From: an uncultured Collinsella sp.
GTDB taxonomy: Bacteria > Actinomycetota > Coriobacteriia > Coriobacteriales > Coriobacteriaceae
Length of the DNA: 5,179 nucleotides
Direction of reading: 5' to 3'
NCBI GenBank assembly: GCA_900757285.1
Contig: CAAENI010000091.1
Coordinates: forward strand, 1 to 5,179
Below, in pieces: positions 1 to 5,179 of the stretch (its first letter is position 1; each line of letters opens with the position of its first letter). The notes under the pieces are model-generated. The model was not told the DNA's origin. It was given only the letters and a program-made list of their open reading frames with translations, and did not search any database. The position numbers were made by a program, and so were the translations under genes.

Positions 1-2
1 AG

Positions 3-41
3 GTCCTCAACGAAGTCGAAGCCATGTGGGCCTACTACTAG
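3..41 (+). CDS. C-terminal end of an unrecognised gene (partial, enters from the left edge)
   Basis: Read from base 3, the plus strand gives VLNEVEAMWAYY followed by TAG at 39-41. Most codons end in C or G (gtc ctc aac, gcc, tac tac), as in the GC-rich genes of this window, which is why this frame was preferred to the other two. Only twelve codons are visible, so neither family nor function can be given. The stop codon lies inside the first copy of the palindromic repeat that begins at 38, so the repeat may have supplied the end of the reading frame. It could also be a chance open stretch. Confidence 0.4.
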   Translation, partial: VLNEVEAMWAYY

Positions 42-122
42 TCATTGGGGACAGACTTAAATGAGTGGTCATTGGGGACGCTCTTGTTTGACTAGTCGTT
101 TAAGAACGTCCCCAATGACTAG
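38..122. repeat. REP-like palindromic repeat cluster (three copies of gtcattggggac)
   Basis: The 12-mer gtcattggggac occurs on the plus strand at 41-52 and 68-79 and inverted at 108-119. The outer copies match further: 38-52 (ctagtcattggggac) is perfectly inverted at 108-122, and the match extends to 27-bp arms (38-64 against 96-122) with four mismatches. The inner and right copies form a 52-bp near-palindrome (68-119) centred on ctag at 92-95, with 21 of 26 positions pairing. This direct-plus-inverted layout resembles bacterial interspersed REP/BIME elements, which in many bacteria are mobilised by Y1 (REP-associated) transposases. No transposase is visible here. The fold could also act as a transcription barrier after the gene ending at 41. 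Confidence 0.7.
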
Positions 123-130
123 GTGAATAG

Positions 131-164
131 CAAAAGCCCCGCAGTCGGAGCGGACTGCGGGGCT
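131..164 (-). terminator. Intrinsic terminator of arcC
   Basis: A perfect 12-bp stem pairs agccccgcagtc (135-146) with gactgcggggct (153-164) around a six-base loop. Read on the minus strand, the stem is followed by a short T run (complement of aaaa at 132-135). On the plus strand no T run follows. It lies about 65 bases after the arcC stop, so it should end the arcC transcript. Confidence 0.85.
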
Positions 165-183
165 CATGAAGAGAGGCTAGTTT

Positions 184-207
184 GTGGGCGCTTTGCCTGG
201 CGCCCAC
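184..207 (-). other. Hairpin in the arcC 3' untranslated region
   Basis: gtgggcgc (184-191) pairs perfectly with gcgcccac (200-207) across an eight-base loop. It sits 22 bases past the arcC stop codon and before the main terminator. No T run follows on either strand, so a stabilising 3' UTR structure is likelier than a terminator. This is seen from sequence only. Confidence 0.4.
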
Positions 208-229
208 GAGAGATGCAACAGAGTAGAGA

Positions 230-1192
230 CTACTCGTGGATGCGGGTACCGGAGAGACCGGCCATGGTCTCGGCGGCCTTGTCCAGAGCGCCGATGATGC
301 AGGTGCGGCCCTTGCGGGAACGGGCAAACTTGATGGCAGCGCGGACCTTGGGCTCCATGGAACCCTTGCCGAACTGGCCCTCGTCGGCCAGGCGCTCGGC
401 CTCGTCGGCGGTGATGTCCTCGAGCTCCTCCTGGTTGGGCTTGCCAAAGTTGATGGCGACATGCTCAACGGCGGTCAGCAGGAACAGGACGTCGGCGTCG
501 CAGTCCTCGGCCAGCAGCTCGCCGCCCAGGTCCTTGTCGATGACGGCGGGAACGCCCTTGTAGCAGCCCTTGTTCTCGTAGTCGCGGACGACGGGGATGC
601 CGCCGCCACCGCAGGCGATGACGATGAACTCGTTGTCGAGCAGGTTGAGGATGGAGTCAGCCTCGACGATCTTCTTGGGATCGGGGGAGGCGACGACGCG
701 ACGCCAGCCGCGGCCGGAGTCCTCGACGAAGACCTTGGAGGGATCCTCGGCCATGAACTCCTTGGCCTGCTCCTCGGTGTAGAAGGGGCCGATCGGCTTG
801 GTCGGGTTCTTGAACGCGGGATCGTCCGGGTCGCACTCGATCTGGGTGACGACGGTGGCGGCGTGCCAACGCTTATAGCGCTTGTGCATCTCGCGGCCGA
901 TGCCCTGCTGCAGGTGGTAGCCAATGTAGCCCTGGGACATGGCGCCGCACTCGGGCAGCGGCATCTCGGGGGTGCCGATGGCGTCGTGGGCAGCGGCGAA
1001 GGCGTTCTGGATCATGCCGACCTGCGGGCCGTTGCCGTGGGTGATGATGATCTCGTTACCCTGCTCGATAAGACCAAGGAGAGCGTGGGCGGTGTTGCTC
1101 ACGGCCTGGATCTGCTCGACGGGGTTGTTGCCGAGGGCGTTGCCGCCGAGGGCGACGACAATACGATCGGGCTTGCCAAGAGGCTTAGACAT
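230..1192 (-). CDS. arcC: Carbamate kinase
   Basis: Carbamate kinase, cytosolic, transfers phosphate from carbamoyl phosphate to ADP, giving ATP plus carbamate, which decays to ammonia and CO2. It is the last step of arginine deiminase and related carbamoyl-yielding pathways. The 320-residue product has the usual family length. Visible motifs are the N-terminal VVALGGNALG loop (GGNA at 16-19), THGNGPQVG (51-59), GAMSQGYIGYHLQQ, IECDPDDPAF, a glycine-rich IACGGGGIPVV, VIDKDLGGELLA with Lys220, and FGKGSMEPK with Lys282. The two lysines have the same spacing as the active-site lysines 209 and 271 that I recall for the Enterococcus enzyme. The start at 1190-1192 was chosen because gaaagga (1201-1207) lies eight bases upstream; a longer in-frame ATG at 1226-1228 has no such site. 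No arcA or arcB is in view, and the gene appears to be transcribed alone. Confidence 0.97.
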   Translation of the reverse strand: MSKPLGKPDRIVVALGGNALGNNPVEQIQAVSNTAHALLGLIEQGNEIIITHGNGPQVGMIQNAFAAAHDAIGTPEMPLPECGAMSQGYIGYHLQQGIGREMHKRYKRWHAATVVTQIECDPDDPAFKNPTKPIGPFYTEEQAKEFMAEDPSKVFVEDSGRGWRRVVASPDPKKIVEADSILNLLDNEFIVIACGGGGIPVVRDYENKGCYKGVPAVIDKDLGGELLAEDCDADVLFLLTAVEHVAINFGKPNQEELEDITADEAERLADEGQFGKGSMEPKVRAAIKFARSRKGRTCIIGALDKAAETMAGLSGTRIHE

Positions 1193-1200
1193 TGCTGGAA

Positions 1201-1207
1201 TCCTTTC
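1201..1207 (-). promoter_or_regulatory. Ribosome binding site of arcC
   Basis: On the minus strand gaaagga precedes the ATG at 1192 by eight bases, a good Shine-Dalgarno match and spacing. It decides the 320-residue start over the one twelve codons upstream. Confidence 0.8.
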
Positions 1208-1227
1208 TGTAAAAGGCCTACAACCCA

Positions 1228-1265
1228 TTAATAACCCGCGCCCGTGCGATACGCGAGTTTATTAA
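1228..1265 (-). promoter_or_regulatory. Inverted repeat in the arcC leader
   Basis: ttaataacccgcg (1228-1240) is inverted as cgcgagtttattaa (1252-1265), with one unpaired base, one mismatch and an 11-base loop. It lies 35 to 73 bases upstream of the arcC start codon. In RNA it would be a long leader hairpin; in DNA it could be an operator. No known regulator motif was recognised, so function is inference. Confidence 0.45.
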
Positions 1266-1278
1266 GGTTTATATTCTC

Positions 1279-1307
1279 TTTATCGCTCATTTTATTCATT
1301 TTGAAAA
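1279..1307 (-). promoter_or_regulatory. Weak candidate promoter for arcC
   Basis: On the minus strand TTTTCA (1302-1307) and GATAAA (1279-1284) are separated by 17 bases, in an AT-rich tract about 90 bases before the arcC start. Neither hexamer is a strong sigma-70 match. TATAAA at 1268-1273 is an alternative -10 but lacks a matching -35. Confidence 0.25.
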
Positions 1308-1558
1308 TAGTTGAGCGGTGAACGGTCGTTTTTATCCGCTCAGCGTACAGAAACCCAGATCAGATATGTTTACGCCATTTACGTGCGACTTTATTTAAAT
1401 GGAGCGAGGATTAAGCTGGATTATGCAAACTATATCTTTGCTAAACACAAAACAGATAGCGCAAAATCTTACTCGCACTATACGAGATTCTATGCAATTA
1501 TTGGACGAGTATGCAGCCCTGCAATAACATGGCGTTTTTCATCCAACTTAGGGAATAA
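1308..1558. other. AT-rich intergenic stretch with no convincing gene
   Basis: GC is visibly low here (about 37% by hand count over 1381-1440, against about 62% inside arcC). A small hairpin pairs tgagcgg (1312-1318) with ccgctca (1336-1342). A 34-codon open frame on the plus strand runs from ATG at 1423 to TAA at 1525-1527. It begins MQTISLLNTKQ, reads smoothly, and then continues for seven codons to a second stop. It lacks a well-placed ribosome binding site and I do not recognise it, so it is not called as a gene. It may be the start of a decayed gene whose later part is the fragment at 1559-1843. Nothing else was seen on either strand. Confidence 0.4.
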
Positions 1559-1843
1559 TCAATCGCGTCTCACCCTTCGGCAAACGACTGTGAGTTCGCA
1601 GTATGGAACTTTACCGTCGGGTACTGCATGAACGCCGCTGACGCCCTTTCGCTCCTGCGCGCCTAGGCAACCGAGAACGTCAACGGCGACACTGTCGACT
1701 TGGCCACCCTCAGCAACAGCGCCGCACGCCTTTTCGTAAAGTACCGTGCCGGTTCGGCGGCTTTGAGACCGAAGCAAGCTTTGCTATCTGCCATTTTTTG
1801 TATGATTTGGGGCAAATCTATTCGCAAATTTTTGTATGATTAG
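1559..1843 (+). pseudogene. Possible decayed coding fragment with an internal stop
   Basis: One plus-strand frame runs from 1559 to TAG at 1841-1843, broken only by TAG at 1664-1666. Between about 1590 and 1710 it reads like protein, with segments such as EFAVWNFTVGYCMNAADAL before the stop and NVNGDTVDLATLSNSAARLF after it. Several codons there end in C or G (aac ggc gac, gtc gac ttg gcc acc ctc), as in real genes of this DNA, while the flanks are AT-rich. The internal TAG could derive from CAG by one transition. No start codon or ribosome binding site precedes the open stretch, and its end runs into the 34-bp repeats, so it looks like a remnant cut by later events. I do not recognise the family. 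A chance open frame in a GC-richer patch is the main alternative. Confidence 0.3.
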
Positions 1844-1844
1844 G

Positions 1845-1860
1845 GGCAAATCTATTTGCC
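1845..1860. promoter_or_regulatory. Perfect palindrome in the array, possible operator
   Basis: ggcaaat (1845-1851) and atttgcc (1854-1860) form perfect 7-bp inverted arms around ct, 25 bases before the ATPase start codon. The equivalent site one unit upstream (1811-1826) keeps the left arm but has two changes in the right arm. Size, symmetry and place fit a dimeric repressor site; this is inference. Confidence 0.4.
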
Positions 1861-1875
1861 AATTTTTGTCATTTA

Positions 1876-1879
1876 GGGG
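1876..1879 (+). promoter_or_regulatory. Ribosome binding site of the ATPase gene
   Basis: gggg (within aggggt) lies five bases before ATG 1885. It is only a fair Shine-Dalgarno match, and it falls inside the last, diverged repeat copy, so anything binding the array could affect translation initiation as well as transcription. Confidence 0.55.
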
Positions 1880-1884
1880 TTTTA

Positions 1885-3246
1885 ATGCTACGCCGTAAGG
1901 TCACTGACAGGCTTTTGAGCTGGAAGAATAACTCTAATAAGGCCATGCTTGTTACTGGCGCACGTCAGATAGGCAAGAGCTATGCGATTCGCACGTTTGG
2001 AAAAGACAACTACGCATCGTATTATGAGGTCAATTTGCTGCTCGATACCGAGGCAAAGGATGTACTTGCTGGCGCCAAGAACGCCATTGACTTTATCAAC
2101 CGTGTGGCCCTTCTTGCAGACGCACCGCTTGTTGAGGGAGATACCCTTATCTTTGTCGACGAGATTCAGGAGTATCCGCAGATTGTCACGCTTATGAAGG
2201 CATTGGTCGAGGACGGGCGCTTTAGCTATGTCTTCTCGGGGTCTATGCTTGGGACCGAGTTTAGGGGAATCTCTTCTTTTCCGGTAGGGTATGTCGAGCA
2301 CATTGTTATGCGGCCGATGGATTTTGAAGAGTTTTGTTGGGCAAACAGCGTCAGCGAGAATGTGCTTGCAGGAATTCGCAGCCGCCTTGTCGAAAGGCGA
2401 CCCGTCGAAAACTATATTCATGAGGCGATGCTCAAGAACTTTAGAGCCTATATCGTTTGCGGCGGCATGCCGGAGGTCGTTCAGAACTATATCGATTCGG
2501 GTTATTCGCTCGTGAGAACGCGTGAGCTTCAAATTCAGCTAGTCGATCAGTACAAAAGTGATATCTCTAAATATGCATCGACTCGAGCGTTTAACGTTCG
2601 CTCGATTTTCGAGCAAATTCCGGTTCAACTTGAGGCGGAGTCTCATCGCTTTGTTGTTTCGTCTCTGGGAGAGGGGGCTCGTCTTCAAAAATACGAGCGG
2701 GATTTCCTATGGCTGGTGAACGCGGGCGTTGGAGTGATGGTTCCCCAGGTGACGGAGGCACGGAGTCCTCTCAAGAGGACGGAGAAAGCGACAGCTTTTA
2801 AACTATACGAGTCTGATACAGGAATGCTCGCATCGCGATATCCCGGCAGCACGGCACGCGCCGTCTATCTTGATATGAAAACCCCCAACCTCGGCGGCCT
2901 CTACGAGAACGTGGTCGCGCAGGAGCTTGTTGCTCTCGGGGCGGATGCGTGGTACTACCAGACACGCGAAGTCGGCGAAGTTGACTTTGTGGTCGAGGGC
3001 ACCAGCGGGCATGTTGTCCCGATCGAGGTCAAATCGGGCAAGAAGGTTCGAGCGCATACGGCGCTCGACCGTCTGATGAGTGTGAGCGAGTACAAAATTC
3101 CCGAGGCCGTTGTGTTAAGCCGCGAGAACCTTAGCAAAGAGGGCAAGGTCCTGTACGTCCCAATTTATATGACATTCTGTCTCGATGAGTTTATGGAAAA
3201 GGACGACCCCAACAACGATTTCTCGTTTGCGCCCATATCTCTCTAG
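1885..3246 (+). CDS. AAA_14/DUF4143-type ATPase with C-terminal PD-(D/E)XK-like domain
   Basis: This 453-residue protein has the layout and length of the common ATP-binding AAA_14 plus DUF4143 family, whose cellular role is not established. Visible parts are Walker A GARQIGKS (25-32), Walker B LIFVDEIQEYP (88-98, acidic pair D92 E93), and a strand ending FSGSMLG (117-123) in the sensor-1 position. The family block PVGYVEHIVMRPMDFEEF follows, then an alpha-helical middle. The C-terminal domain has GLYENVVAQEL (E341, E347), GEVDFVVE (D367) and PIEVKSGKK (E381, K383), the E, D and ExK pattern of PD-(D/E)XK nuclease-like folds. There is no signal peptide or membrane segment, so it should be cytosolic. 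The first two thirds are near 47-48% GC by hand count, below the neighbours; the C-terminal part is 60-67%. It stands alone, convergent with nifJ. The ATP-site and PD-(D/E)XK-pattern residues look intact, but activity is not shown. Confidence 0.9.
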   Translation: MLRRKVTDRLLSWKNNSNKAMLVTGARQIGKSYAIRTFGKDNYASYYEVNLLLDTEAKDVLAGAKNAIDFINRVALLADAPLVEGDTLIFVDEIQEYPQIVTLMKALVEDGRFSYVFSGSMLGTEFRGISSFPVGYVEHIVMRPMDFEEFCWANSVSENVLAGIRSRLVERRPVENYIHEAMLKNFRAYIVCGGMPEVVQNYIDSGYSLVRTRELQIQLVDQYKSDISKYASTRAFNVRSIFEQIPVQLEAESHRFVVSSLGEGARLQKYERDFLWLVNAGVGVMVPQVTEARSPLKRTEKATAFKLYESDTGMLASRYPGSTARAVYLDMKTPNLGGLYENVVAQELVALGADAWYYQTREVGEVDFVVEGTSGHVVPIEVKSGKKVRAHTALDRLMSVSEYKIPEAVVLSRENLSKEGKVLYVPIYMTFCLDEFMEKDDPNNDFSFAPISL

Positions 3247-3329
3247 ATCATCCAAATCCACAATCCAGTCCCTTCCACGCCCAAAGTAACGCGCCTTTCG
3301 CGGCAAAGTCGCGAAACAGCGACCGGGAC

Positions 3330-3372
3330 GAAAGAACCCCCGCCGCACGTAGTGCGCAGCGGGGGTTCTTTC
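3330..3372. terminator. Bidirectional terminator between the ATPase gene and nifJ
   Basis: A perfect 14-bp stem pairs gaaagaacccccgc (3330-3343) with gcgggggttctttc (3359-3372). Inside it cgcac (3344-3348) pairs with gtgcg (3352-3356), leaving a two-base bulge. The stem ends in a T-rich stretch on either strand, so it can stop both convergent transcripts. A minor hairpin, tttcgcg (3296-3302) with cgcgaaa (3310-3316), precedes it; nothing else was seen between the two genes. Confidence 0.85.
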
Positions 3373-3423
3373 ATGTCCGAGGACGTCCGCGAAGGTTAGC
3401 CCTCAGATCCTGCGGTGGGAGAC

Positions 3424-5179
<1,756 letters not shown>

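Larger units (their letters stand above)
1784..1884 (+). repeat. 34-bp tandem repeat array upstream of the ATPase gene
   Basis: Two adjacent 34-base units (1784-1817 and 1818-1851) and a third, partial and diverged copy (1852 to about 1880) are in exact register. Marker words recur 34 bases apart: ctatctgcca, ctattcgcaa and ctatttgcca at 1784, 1818 and 1852; tttttgt at 1795, 1829 and 1863. The word ggggcaaat recurs in units one and two (1809 and 1843). Copy three keeps the T tract and aggggt but loses a base. Its agggg serves as the ribosome binding site of the gene at 1885. There are no spacers, so it is not a CRISPR array. Confidence 0.85.

Noticed and set aside
38..122. Complete insertion sequence with terminal inverted repeats
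   Set aside because: The 85 bases between and including the outer arms contain no transposase or meaningful open frame, so only a REP-type repeat can be supported.
1193..1228. Twelve-codon N-terminal extension of arcC to ATG 1228
   Set aside because: No ribosome binding site precedes it, while the ATG at 1192 has gaaagga eight bases upstream and gives the usual family N-terminus.
236..1231. Long plus-strand open frame antisense to arcC
   Set aside because: It exactly shadows arcC, the translation is low-complexity and rich in Gly, Val, Leu and Asp, and it shows no family motif. It is a by-product of GC-rich third positions.
1311..1631. 106-codon plus-strand open frame starting at TTG
   Set aside because: TTG start without a ribosome binding site, composition rich in Ser, Tyr and Arg without motifs, and it overlaps two more protein-like frames.
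1559..1777. Minus-strand open frame across the remnant
   Set aside because: No family motif and no ribosome binding site; the plus frame over the same bases is more protein-like.
1784..1884. CRISPR array
   Set aside because: Units are contiguous without unique spacers, there are fewer than three full copies, and no cas gene is present.
1888..2532. Minus-strand 214-codon frame inside the ATPase gene
   Set aside because: Fully covered by the plus-strand gene with clear Walker motifs; no independent evidence.
3296..3316. Small hairpin after the ATPase gene as its terminator
   Set aside because: Seven-base stem with no following T run; the 14-bp hairpin just downstream is far stronger.

Overview
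The window reads as chromosomal DNA of a GC-rich strict anaerobe. A carbamate kinase gene and the C-terminal half of a pyruvate:ferredoxin oxidoreductase gene sit close together, both at a little over 60% GC with strongly GC-biased third positions. The style (GC-rich core genes, fermentative enzymes, AT-rich islets, 'cattggggac' palindromes) recalls gut Coriobacteriia such as Collinsella. That assignment is inference; no taxonomic marker is present.

Layout, left to right. Positions 3-41 hold the probable last codons of an unrecognised plus-strand gene, running into a REP-like palindrome cluster (38-122). A minus-strand terminator (131-164) and a 3' UTR hairpin (184-207) follow. arcC lies on the minus strand at 230-1192, with a clear ribosome binding site, an inverted repeat in its leader and a weak candidate promoter. 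The 692 bases from 1193 to 1884 lack a convincing intact gene. They are AT-rich on the left, then carry a GC-richer stretch (1559-1783) that looks like a decayed coding fragment, then a 34-bp tandem repeat (1784-1884) reaching the ribosome binding site of the next gene. That gene (1885-3246, plus) encodes an AAA_14/DUF4143-type ATPase with a C-terminal PD-(D/E)XK-like domain. A strong hairpin (3330-3372) lies between it and the convergent nifJ (from 3424, minus), which runs off the right edge.

How the parts relate. ArcC makes ATP from carbamoyl phosphate. PFOR oxidises pyruvate to acetyl-CoA and reduces ferredoxin. Both fit anaerobic energy metabolism, but they are separate transcription units. 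The ATPase gene, its repeat array and the decayed DNA before it form a compositionally distinct insert of about 2 kb between the two metabolic genes, and this is the accessory part of the window. The most interesting signal is the 34-bp array directly upstream of the ATPase. Its last, diverged copy overlaps the ribosome binding site, and one copy contains a perfect 7-2-7 palindrome.
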